7,286 nt of DNA, taken from assembly GCA_031282465.1 (NCBI GenBank), contig JAITDR010000224.1:1-7286 (forward strand), given 5' to 3'. A program made the position numbers and the translations under genes. The DNA is from Desulfovibrio sp. (GTDB lineage: Bacteria; Desulfobacterota; Desulfovibrionia; Desulfovibrionales; Desulfovibrionaceae). Below are positions 1-6,500 of the stretch, one piece after another (the first letter of the stretch is position 1; each line of letters opens with the position of its first letter). The notes below the pieces were generated by a model that worked only from the letters and a program-made list of their open reading frames with translations, did no database searches and was not told the DNA's origin.

Positions 1-1
1 A

Positions 2-70
2 CGGGACCCGGCGCTCGCGCCGCCCGGAAGCTCGGGCTTGGGCTATGCGCCTGCGCCGCCGCCGCTGTAA
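2..70 (+). CDS. Possible C-terminal end of a gene cut by the left edge
   Basis: The frame beginning at base 2 is open to a TAA at 68-70 and would encode a short Pro/Ala/Gly-rich tail ending GYAPAPPPL. Third codon positions are mostly G or C, as in the clearly coding genes of the window, and the frame would end 83 bp before the stop of the convergent hydrolase, which is a normal spacing. With only 22 codons there is no domain to recognise and no function can be given. The other two forward frames are also open over this short GC-rich stretch, so this may not be a gene at all. Confidence 0.3.
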   Translation, partial: RDPALAPPGSSGLGYAPAPPPL

Positions 71-89
71 TTGCCGATTTCGGAACAAT
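70..89. other. Weak stem-loop between convergent gene ends
   Basis: ATTG-CCG (70-76) can pair with CGG-(AA)-CAAT (81-89) around an ATTT loop, between the possible left-edge gene and the hydrolase stop codon. It could be a weak bidirectional terminator, but no T-run follows it on either strand and the stem is interrupted. I see no stronger terminator for the hydrolase in 71-153. Confidence 0.2.
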
Positions 90-153
90 CATTACGCAAG
101 ATTATCCGGCATCTGCGACGGGCAGCGACGTCTTTGCCGGCGGACGGCGTAGT

Positions 154-1101
154 TCAGAAGTCCTTTCCGTTCAAAAAGGCGGCAACAGCTTCGTAGGTTT
201 CTGCGCACGCATCGGGCACAAGGTCTTCCATGCAGAGATACGCGTGGATCATGTCGTCGAAGTGGAGTTGCCGCGCCTTGACTCCCGCCTCCTGCACTTT
301 GCGGCAGTATGCGGCGCCTTCATCCCGCAGAGGGCAGAATTCCGCCGTGATCACCAGTGTCTCAGGCAACTTGTCGGTAAATTCCCCGAACAGCGGAGAA
401 ACGGACTTGCGGTTGACCCCGCGCGGAAAATAGTTATCCAGATACCAGACAATTTTATCCGTCTGGAGCATGTAGCCGTCGGCGTTTTCCTCAACGCTCG
501 GCAGGCTCAGAGTATAGTCCAGACTAGGGTAAATCAGCACCTGGCGTTTGATCCGCCTGCCCGGCTCAAACTGCATCAGTCGGCTGACTACGGCGCACAG
601 GGCGCCTCCTGCCGAGTCCCCGGCAATGGACAACTCGTTCTTGAAGCGTACCTTGCGCTCCGCCAACAGGTCCCGGACGGTGTGCGCGACGCCGAGGACG
701 TCTTCCACTCCGGCCGGATAGGGATTTTCCGGGGCCAGTCTGTAATCGGCGGCTACGACGACATGCCGCGCCGTCGCCGCCAGCTTGCGGCAGATCGGGT
801 CATACACCGTTACGCTGCCGCACATGTGCCCGCCGCCGTGGAAGTAAAGCAGCAGGGGCAGTTCCTCGCCGGGGTCGGGGTGATAGATGCGCAGAGGCAC
901 GCTGAAATCGCCGGTGGGGGCCAGATCGTCCCGTACCTCGGCAATTTCGGGGATTTTCGTGACGTAGCGCGCGGTCAGACGGGCCAGGAACTCGCGGGTG
1001 TTGGTGGGGGTCTGCCTGAAGCCCATACCGGTCAGATAGGCCACTCTGGCGTGAAAATCACGCAACCAAGGCCGCAGGGAAAGATGCGGTTTCTTTTTCA
1101 T
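154..1101 (-). CDS. Alpha/beta hydrolase, HSL (family IV) esterase-like, catalytic Asp replaced by Cys
   Basis: Predicted soluble carboxyl-ester hydrolase of the Abhydrolase_3/hormone-sensitive-lipase type, about 315 residues, the usual length for the family. Numbering from the chosen Met: the oxyanion-hole motif HGGGH is at 88-92, DYRLAPENPYP follows at about 119-129 as in the family, the nucleophile elbow GDSAGG is at 161-166 with Ser163, and the C-terminal His is His286 in DDMIHAY. The family's acid normally lies first in a DPLRDEG motif; here it reads CPLRDEG, so residue 256 is Cys (codon TGC at 334-336) and only the later Asp260 remains. Activity may be altered or supported by another acid. 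No signal peptide is seen, so it is likely cytoplasmic; the substrate is unknown. Start choice: an ATG lies at both 1107 and 1101. The only Shine-Dalgarno (AAAGGA, 1114-1109) is 1 nt from the first but 7 nt from the second, so I chose 1101. It is divergent from the membrane synthase-like gene. Confidence 0.9.
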   Translation of the reverse strand: MKKKPHLSLRPWLRDFHARVAYLTGMGFRQTPTNTREFLARLTARYVTKIPEIAEVRDDLAPTGDFSVPLRIYHPDPGEELPLLLYFHGGGHMCGSVTVYDPICRKLAATARHVVVAADYRLAPENPYPAGVEDVLGVAHTVRDLLAERKVRFKNELSIAGDSAGGALCAVVSRLMQFEPGRRIKRQVLIYPSLDYTLSLPSVEENADGYMLQTDKIVWYLDNYFPRGVNRKSVSPLFGEFTDKLPETLVITAEFCPLRDEGAAYCRKVQEAGVKARQLHFDDMIHAYLCMEDLVPDACAETYEAVAAFLNGKDF

Positions 1102-1108
1102 CGGCATT

Positions 1109-1114
1109 TCCTTT
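1109..1114 (-). promoter_or_regulatory. Ribosome binding site of the hydrolase that decides its start
   Basis: Read on the minus strand this is AAAGGA. It ends 7 nt before the ATG at 1101 but only 1 nt before the ATG at 1107. Standard spacing therefore favours the inner start, giving a protein two residues shorter than the longest reading. Confidence 0.65.
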
Positions 1115-1131
1115 AACGCTGTACAAGTTGT

Positions 1132-1166
1132 CGGCCCCGTATCGGCACGCGCCTGATACGGGGCCG
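1132..1166. repeat. Perfect 12-bp inverted repeat in the hydrolase leader
   Basis: CGGCCCCGTATC (1132-1143) and its exact reverse complement (1155-1166) flank an 11-nt loop. Inside the loop GGC (1144-1146) can pair with GCC (1151-1153), leaving an ACGC tetraloop and one bulged T. It lies about 18 bp upstream of the hydrolase Shine-Dalgarno site. No T-run follows on either strand, so it is not a canonical intrinsic terminator. A stable leader hairpin of the hydrolase mRNA or a protein-binding dyad are the alternatives. Confidence 0.7.
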
Positions 1167-1198
1167 CAAAACGCGTAAAACCGCCGGCAACCGTGCGA

Positions 1199-1218
1199 GG
1201 GGGCGCTCACGCGCTCCC
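1199..1218. repeat. 8-bp stem-loop, GC-rich
   Basis: GGGGGCGC (1199-1206) pairs with GCGCTCCC (1211-1218) around a TCAC tetraloop. One pair is a G-T wobble if transcribed on the plus strand. There is no T-run and no adjacent gene end. It is one of a series of hairpins filling the intergenic region. Confidence 0.5.
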
Positions 1219-1268
1219 GAACTTTGCCGAAAGCATCCTCGACTTTCGCGCCGTGCCCGGCTTCCGGC

Positions 1269-1330
1269 GACACGGGAACCGGGGGGTCCCTGTCCCGCCG
1301 GGGCATTTCAACGTTGCAAGTATACATTCG
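1269..1330. repeat. Intergenic composite repeat, unit 1
   Basis: First of three diverged copies. It starts with a bulged hairpin: GACA and GGGA and CC from 1269-1280 pair with GGTCCCTGTC (1285-1294), with two single-base bulges and a GGGG loop. The shared signature CCGCCGGGGCAT follows (1295-1306), then an AT-richer tail from 1309 to 1330 that begins CAACGTTGCAA and ends ATTCG. The tail contains the 8-bp palindrome CAACGTTG (1309-1316). Function is not known; a dispersed intergenic repeat or a protein-binding array are both possible. Confidence 0.5.
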
Positions 1331-1345
1331 AAAACGGGGGGGGGT

Positions 1346-1411
1346 GCAGGGGGAATCATTCCCCCTGCCGCCGGAGGCATATACATCAACATTGCAATGT
1401 TTCAATGTTCG
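1346..1411. repeat. Intergenic composite repeat, unit 2
   Basis: Best-formed copy. GCAGGGGGAAT (1346-1356) and its exact complement (1358-1368) flank a single C, a 23-bp near-perfect palindrome. The signature CCGCCGGAGGCAT follows (1368-1380), then a tail that begins CATCAACATTGCAATG and ends TTCG at 1411. The tail includes a perfect 14-bp palindrome and a direct repeat of CAATGTT (1395-1401 and 1403-1409). Its spacing to units 1 and 3, measured at the GCAT, is 74 and 86 bp. Confidence 0.55.
1388..1401. promoter_or_regulatory. Perfect 14-bp palindrome, possible operator
   Basis: AACATTGCAATGTT is identical to its own reverse complement. Symmetric AT-richer dyads of this size often bind a dimeric repressor. 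On the minus strand it fills most of the spacer of a weak promoter-like pair, TTGAAA (1405-1400) and TATATG (1383-1378), 16 bp apart and pointing to the hydrolase about 280 bp away. Related half-sites ACAT-CTA-ATGT occur at 1469-1479. No regulator gene is in the window, so the binding partner is unknown. Confidence 0.35.
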
Positions 1412-1433
1412 GCCTTGCGCCGGCTCAGGCCGA
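1409..1433. repeat. 7-bp stem-loop between repeat units 2 and 3
   Basis: CGGCCT (1410-1415) pairs with AGGCCG (1427-1432), extended by T1409-A1433, around an 11-nt loop. It has no T-run and no gene end beside it. It belongs to the hairpin-rich stretch 1132-1453. Confidence 0.45.
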
Positions 1434-1434
1434 G

Positions 1435-1481
1435 GGTCCGGGGCAACGCCCGGCCGCCGGGGGCATCAACATCTAATGTCG
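1435..1481. repeat. Intergenic composite repeat, unit 3
   Basis: Third copy. A hairpin CCGGG (1438-1442) and CCCGG (1449-1453) with a 6-nt loop is extended by GG/CC across a bulged T. The signature CCGCCGGGGGCAT (1454-1466) overlaps its right arm. The shortened tail CAACATCTAATGTCG (1467-1481) contains the inverted repeat ACAT-CTA-ATGT. The tail is shorter than in units 1 and 2. Confidence 0.5.
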
Positions 1482-1546
1482 ACCCGCTCTAAAGCGCCGT
1501 ACCGCAAAAGTCAAGATATCCGTGCCGGCATTCGCAGGCGTTGCCC

Positions 1547-1576
1547 TTGACAGGGTCTTGTGTTTGGGCATGTAAT
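1547..1576 (+). promoter_or_regulatory. Sigma70-type promoter of the membrane synthase-like gene
   Basis: TTGACA (1547-1552, perfect -35) is followed after 18 bp by TGTAAT (1571-1576, one mismatch to TATAAT). A TAATAC overlaps but would give a 20-bp spacer. Transcription would start near 1583, giving a leader of about 20 nt that carries little more than the ribosome binding site. Confidence 0.65.
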
Positions 1577-1592
1577 ACGCGGCGTGTATAAA

Positions 1593-1598
1593 AAGGAG
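1593..1598 (+). promoter_or_regulatory. Ribosome binding site for the gene at 1603
   Basis: AAGGAG lies 4 nt before the ATG at 1603, a somewhat short but workable spacing. It is the only good Shine-Dalgarno nearby and fixes the start, which also coincides with the beginning of the first membrane segment. Confidence 0.75.
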
Positions 1599-1602
1599 AG
1601 CT

Positions 1603-3279
1603 ATGCTTGCCGCCATTGTATTTTTGAACGGAACGGCCGTGATGGTGCTGGAAATGACGGGCGCCCGCCTGCTGGCCCCGTACTTCGGCAGTTCCGTCGT
1701 CGTTTGGACCTGTATCATAGGGGTGATCATGGCCGGGCTGAGCCTGGGCAGCGCCTTGGGCGGCAGGCTGGCCGACGCTCTGTTGCGCGCGTCGGCCGGT
1801 GAAAGCAGCAAACGCAGGAAGGCCGATGACCTGCCGCGCGCTCCGGCAGGCGAAAACGCGAAACGCAGGGATGGCACCGGCGCGCCGCGCAAAGCCGACG
1901 CCGCGCTTTCCGGCCTGCTTGTCTGCGCGGCCTTCGGGGCGCTGCTCACGGCGGCGCTCGGCATGGTCCTGCCGGGATTTTTCGCGCGAAGCGGCGCTTC
2001 CGTCTACGTCAACGCCCTGTTGAGTTCCCTCTGCCTGTTCACCCCGCCCGGACTGCTCTGCGGCATGATTACGCCGTATGCAACGCGCCTGCGCATTTAC
2101 CGGGAAAGTGAGCAGTCCGGACAGGAACGCAACATCGGCCGTATCATAGGCCGCATGAATGCCCTGGCGACCGTGGGCAGCATAGCCGGCACCTTTCTCG
2201 GCGGTTTTGTGCTGCTTTCTTTTTTCGGCACGGTGAGCATACTCCTCGGGGTCGCCCTGTGCCTGACGGCGACGGCCGCCCTGGCCGCGCTGCGCCCGCT
2301 CGCGCCCAAAGCCGTCGCGGCCCTGCTCGCCGTCGCCGGTCTGACCGGCAACGCCTTCTACGCGCAGTGGATCGAACATACCGGCTTTACGCGGGACAAC
2401 CGGACCATAAGCGTGGAAACGCCCTACGCCTCCCTGCGCGTCGGCAAAGGGGAGGAACGCGGGCGCGAGGTCCTTCTGCTGGCGAGCGATCCCGGCAGCG
2501 CCCAGTCCGCCATGTACGTCGACGACCCTGCCGCCCTCGTCTTTGCCTACACCCGCTTCTATGCTCTGCCTTTCGCCCTGAAACGCGACGCCCGGCGCAT
2601 CCTCATGCTCGGCGGCGGCGGATATTCGGTGCCCAAGTATCTGTTGTCGGACAAAAGCTGGGCGGCATCAGAAGATATCAGCCTGGATGTCGTGGAACTC
2701 GACCCCGGCATGACCGCGACGGCCCGCAAATACTTCCGCGCCCCCGTAGGCGACGCGCGCATGCGCGTCATGCACGAAGACGCCCGCGCCTTTGTCAACC
2801 GCACTGCCGCCGCTCTGCCCGCGGGCAGCCCCGGCCCTTACGACCTCATTTTCGCGGATATTTTCAATTCCTGGTATACGGTGCCCTTTCACGTCGGCAC
2901 GCGGCAGGCTGCGGCGGGCATCCGCCGCCTGCTCGCCGACGACGGCGTTTGCATGATGAACATCATTACGGCCGTGAGCGGCGACAAGGGGCGGCTGTTG
3001 CGCGCCGTGCGCGGCGCCTTCGCCGAATCCTTCGAACAGGTGGAAATCTTTCCCGTGCAGTACCCGCACAGCAGCGGCGTAGTGCAGAATGTCATGCTCA
3101 TGGCCCTGCCGCACAAAAGAAAACTCCCCGACCCGGCGACGGAACGCGTTGCCCCTGCCGCGGCGTCGGCCTTGCGCCATCGCGCCGTATTGCCGTTCCC
3201 CGACCCCGATCTTGATGCGCCTCCCCTGGATGACGACTTCGCGCCGGTTGAACTGTATACCCTGAAGTTTACGGATTGA
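1603..3279 (+). CDS. Fused MFS-like membrane / spermidine-synthase-fold protein
   Basis: 558 residues. The N-terminal half (about 1-255) is hydrophobic with roughly seven membrane segments (near 1-24, 31-54, 102-126, 134-158, 186-208, 209-231, 235-254). It opens with the family signature around MVLEMTGARLLAPYFGSS (14-31). The C-terminal half (about 268-505) is a Rossmann methyltransferase-like fold related to spermidine synthase: GGGGYSVP at 337-344 (SAM-type glycine loop), ELDP at 365-368 (acid at the end of strand 2), EDAR at 392-395, and YDLIFADIFNS at 413-423 followed by VPFH. This matches the 'fused MFS/spermidine synthase' family rather than classical SpeE, whose GGGDGG loop is absent. 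Aminopropyl transfer to putrescine is therefore doubtful and the true substrate is unknown. The last 50 residues are a Pro/Asp-rich tail. A basic loop at 60-100 carries a 17-residue tandem duplication. It has its own promoter, so it is probably monocistronic or first in its unit, divergent from the hydrolase. Confidence 0.88.
   Translation: MLAAIVFLNGTAVMVLEMTGARLLAPYFGSSVVVWTCIIGVIMAGLSLGSALGGRLADALLRASAGESSKRRKADDLPRAPAGENAKRRDGTGAPRKADAALSGLLVCAAFGALLTAALGMVLPGFFARSGASVYVNALLSSLCLFTPPGLLCGMITPYATRLRIYRESEQSGQERNIGRIIGRMNALATVGSIAGTFLGGFVLLSFFGTVSILLGVALCLTATAALAALRPLAPKAVAALLAVAGLTGNAFYAQWIEHTGFTRDNRTISVETPYASLRVGKGEERGREVLLLASDPGSAQSAMYVDDPAALVFAYTRFYALPFALKRDARRILMLGGGGYSVPKYLLSDKSWAASEDISLDVVELDPGMTATARKYFRAPVGDARMRVMHEDARAFVNRTAAALPAGSPGPYDLIFADIFNSWYTVPFHVGTRQAAAGIRRLLADDGVCMMNIITAVSGDKGRLLRAVRGAFAESFEQVEIFPVQYPHSSGVVQNVMLMALPHKRKLPDPATERVAPAAASALRHRAVLPFPDPDLDAPPLDDDFAPVELYTLKFTD
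1786..1887 (+). repeat. Tandem 51-bp duplication inside the membrane protein gene
   Basis: Two adjacent 51-bp units (1786-1836 and 1837-1887) encode 17 residues each, RA-S/P-AGE-xx-KRR...P. Nine of the 17 residues are identical. They lie in the hydrophilic loop between membrane segments 2 and 3, expected to face the cytoplasm in an MFS-like fold. The reading frame is preserved. The copies have diverged, so the duplication is not recent. Confidence 0.6.
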
Positions 3280-3290
3280 ACCACAATCGG

Positions 3291-3304
3291 GGAACTGCCG
3301 TTCC
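3291..3304 (+). other. Small hairpin just after the membrane protein gene
   Basis: GGAAC (3291-3295) pairs exactly with GTTCC (3300-3304) around TGCC, starting 12 bp after the stop codon. It has no T-run, so it would at best stabilise the mRNA 3' end. Confidence 0.3.
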
Positions 3305-3327
3305 GTCATACCGTTTGCTCTCGACAC

Positions 3328-3345
3328 GCTGTTTCGACAGCTCTT
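3328..3345 (+). terminator. Candidate weak terminator with TTCG tetraloop
   Basis: GCTGT (3328-3332) and ACAGC (3337-3341) pair exactly around the very stable TTCG tetraloop and are followed by TCTT. The stem is only 5 bp and the T-run is short and interrupted, so termination would be weak. It lies 49 bp after the stop of the upstream gene. Confidence 0.35.
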
Positions 3346-3372
3346 GAAAAATCCGCACGAACATGTTTCTAT
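3344..3372 (+). promoter_or_regulatory. Weak promoter-like pair upstream of the kinase
   Basis: TTGAAA (3344-3349, five of six to the -35 consensus) is followed after 17 bp by TTCTAT (3367-3372, three of six to the -10 consensus). If used, transcription would start near 3379, past the ATG at 3363, leaving 3540 as the start. The -10 box is poor and this is only a candidate. Confidence 0.22.
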
Positions 3373-3539
3373 CCCCGGCGGAAGATACTGTCCGGACGGC
3401 GCATCCGGCTACCCCGCCCCCGCCCCCTGCGGACGGGCGTACGCAAACGGTATTCCCGACTTCGCCGGGAGCCGGGGCGCCCCTCCCTGATGTGAGAACT
3501 TCCGGCCTTCTTGAAAATTTTTTGCTGAACGAGTGCCGC

Positions 3540-6500
3540 ATGCTGAAAAATCTGGGCTTGCAGACGAAAATTTTTTTCCTGGTTTCAAGCGTTGTCGTTG
3601 TATCCTTTGTGATACTGACGATGATAGTTTCCAACAAAACTTTTGAAATGGCGAAGAAAGACGCCTTCAGCCTGGCAGAGGAAACAGCCGATAAGTACAA
3701 GAATGAAATCAAGGCGGAATTGCAGGGCGCGAGAATCACTTCAGAAACGCTCTCGACGGTCTTTGAGACTCTGAAGGATCATGGCCTGACCGACAGAACC
3801 ATGATGAACGACATCCTGCGCAATACCCTGGCGAAAAAAGAATACATCACCGCGTTTTGCATCGCTTACGAGCCTGATGCCCTTGACGGCAAGGACAAGC
3901 AATTTGCCGGAAAAAAACCGGAATACGACGAGACGGGAAGATACGCCCCGTACTGGAACAAACTGGGAGGCAATATTGCCGTTGAACCCTTGTATGATAT
4001 TGATACAGCAGATTGGTACATTGTTCCTAAAACAACGCTGCATGAATATATCACAGACCCCTACCCGTATGAGGTCCAGGGACACCCCGTCATGCTGGCC
4101 AGCTTGATCTTCCCGATTATTTACAAAGAGAAATTTATCGGAATTGTTTCTTCCGACATTGTTCTTGATAAACTGCAGGAAATGATTTCCAAGGTGAATC
4201 CTCACGGCCAGGAGGGCTATACGGAAATTCTTTCCAATGCGGGCAGCATTGTGGCTCATCCCGATAAATCGCTTTTGGGGAAAGATTTGCGGGTGGAATC
4301 GGCCTATGACATGCTGACCGCCGACGCATCCCTGCTTTCCGCGGCCATACGCCTTGCGGATGAATATTTGGCCGAAAACTCCGTCAAGGACCCGGAGGAC
4401 AAGGAACAGGTCGAAACATACGAAAACAACAAACGGTTTGCGGATGCGCTGCGGAACTATGCGGCAACCTCCGACAAGTCCGCACTCGACCTGTCCCTGC
4501 CGGACGCCGATTTGGCCGGGGCTCTGCTCAAAGCGGATCCGGCGCGGTTGCGCTGTGCGGCGGAAGCGAAAGCCGCCGTCAAGAACGGAGAAACCTATAT
4601 TTTCGGCGGACGGGACTATTATACCGTCTATATGCCGATTCAATTCAGCAGCGTGACGAGCCCCTGGTCGGTCGCGGTCAGCATTCCCATGACGAAAATT
4701 CTGGACAATGCCGCCGGCATCCGGAATTACGTCATTCTGGCGTCCGTCCTCGCGATATGCGTCATCGCCTTCATGCTCTATATCATTGCGGGAAGCGTCG
4801 CCCGGCCGATCCTTGAACTGTCGAATACCGCCAAAATTCTCGGGGAAGGCAATTTTGACGCGCAAGTGCCGCTGATCCAAAGCAACGACGAAATCGGCGC
4901 CTTGTCCGTGACCTTCAGGTTCATGACCGAAAAAATCAACAGCCTCATCAGGGAAATGCAGAACTATGCCAAGGCCCTTGAAGAGAAAAATATCTATTTG
5001 AACAGGTTGAATGAACTGAAGGACGAATTCCTGGCCAATACGTCCCACGAGTTGAGAACACCTATCAACGGGATCATCGGGATTGTCGAATCCATGATCG
5101 ACGGCGCGACCGGCCGGCTCAGCAAGGAACAGAAATACAACCTCGCCATCGTCGTCAACAGCGGCAAACGACTCTCCAATATGATCAATGATATATTGGA
5201 TTTCACCCGGCTGAAAAACAAAGAAATCACCCTGCAGATCAAGGCCCTGGAACTGAAAACGCTGGTCGATACGGTCATCGTGTTGTCGAAGCCTCTGACC
5301 AAGGGGAAAGACCTGGCGCTGGTCAACGAAATTGACGATTCTCTGCCCGCGATCGCCGCCGACGAGAACAGGATTCAGCAGATACTGCACAACCTGATCG
5401 GCAACGCAATCAAATTTACCGAAAAAGGAACGATTCGCGTATCGGCCTCTGTGGCGAACGGCAAGGCGGCCGTTACCGTGTCGGACACGGGCATCGGCAT
5501 CCCCGAAGACAAATTCGAGACCATATTTGAATCCTTTGAGCAGGTTGACGGTTCCACTGCCAGGGAATACGGCGGGACGGGCCTTGGCCTGTCCATCACC
5601 AAAAAAATTGTCGAGTTGCACGGCGGAACGATACGCGTAGCCTCACGGCCGGGAGCGGGGTCGGCGTTTACGTTCACCATCCCCGTGTCGGACGGAACAA
5701 TTGATGTCGGCGCGGCCGCAAGCCCGACAACGCTTATTGATGCGGAGGATTTCGCCCCGGTCGACGGGGAGGAACGCGGCACAGGCGAAGCGCGGGCTGA
5801 AGGAGGGTACAGGATACTCGTCGTCGATGACGAACCGGTCAATATCCAGGTTTTGAGCAACCTTCTCTCCATACGCGATTATCATGTGACGAAAGCCTAC
5901 AACGGGGCTGAAGCTCTGGGTCTCATAACGAGCGGAGAAAAATTCGACCTTGTCCTTCTGGACGTCATGATGCCCAAAATGTCCGGCTATGATGTCTGCA
6001 GTCGCCTGAGGGAGACGTATTCGCTCTACGATTTGCCCGTTCTGATGCTGACGGCGAAAAACCGGATTCAGGACGTCGTCCTGGGCTTGCAGGTCGGCGC
6101 GAACGATTATCTCCCGAAGCCCTTCGACAAAGAAGAATTGCTGGCCAGAGTAAAAACCCTTCTTGAGTTGAAAAGCGCCGTGACGGCGTCCATGGCGGCG
6201 ACCAAAGTCAAGAACGTTTTCCTGGCCAACATGAGCCATGAGATACGCACGCCGCTGAACGCCGTCATCGGTCTGACCCGGTTGCTGCTCAAAACGTCCC
6301 TGGACGACAGGCAGCGGGATTATGCGACAAAAATGGGCGGCGCAGCCTCGACCCTGCTCGGCATCGTCAACGATATTCTCGACTTTTCCAAGGTCGAAGC
6401 AGGCAAGATGACCTTGGAGCGCATCCCCGTCGACGTGCGCGGCGTCCTCGGCGACATCGCGGCCGGCTTTCAGGAACGGAGCGCCGATTCCGGCATAGCC

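Larger units (their letters stand above)
3280..3539 (+). other. Intergenic spacer, GC-rich, partly open in frame with the kinase
   Basis: 260 bp without a recognised gene. It holds small hairpins (3291-3304, 3328-3341, 3392-3408, 3454-3470) and a weak promoter-like pair. From 3348 (after TGA 3345-3347) it is open in frame with the downstream kinase, with an ATG at 3363. Translation from there would add 59 residues rich in Pro and Gly that resemble no domain. Composition is very GC-rich up to about 3480 (45 of 60 bases in 3421-3480) and then drops. I see no other gene in it. Confidence 0.5.

Noticed and set aside
244..1116. Long plus-strand open frame opposite the hydrolase
   Set aside because: It is antisense to a gene with clear catalytic motifs and shows no recognisable domain of its own; high GC content makes such shadow frames common.
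1346..1368. Intrinsic terminator
   Set aside because: The 23-bp palindrome is strong, but no T-run follows on either strand and no gene ends just before it.
1269..1481. CRISPR array or integron attC sites
   Set aside because: The units are not identical, spacers are not uniform, no cas or integrase gene is near, and the CAAC motifs do not fit the attC core RYYYAAC.
1108..1602. tRNA or small protein gene in the divergent intergenic region
   Set aside because: No cloverleaf or T-loop sequence was found, and the short open frames here lack ribosome binding sites and show low-complexity Gly/Pro/Arg content.
1489..2379. 296-residue minus-strand open frame opposite the membrane protein gene
   Set aside because: Gln/Arg/Gly-rich composition typical of an antisense shadow, with no domain; the plus-strand frame has membrane segments and family motifs.
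3391..3409. REP-like element (CCGGA ... GCATCCGG)
   Set aside because: Only a 5-bp stem with superficial likeness to enterobacterial REP; a single copy, and the sequence context is simply GC-rich.
3741..5621. 626-residue minus-strand open frame opposite the kinase
   Set aside because: Impressive length, but it runs opposite an unbroken Cache-HAMP-HisKA-HATPase reading; its sequence is Phe/Gly/Val/Asp-rich with no domain I recognise, as expected from reversed codons.
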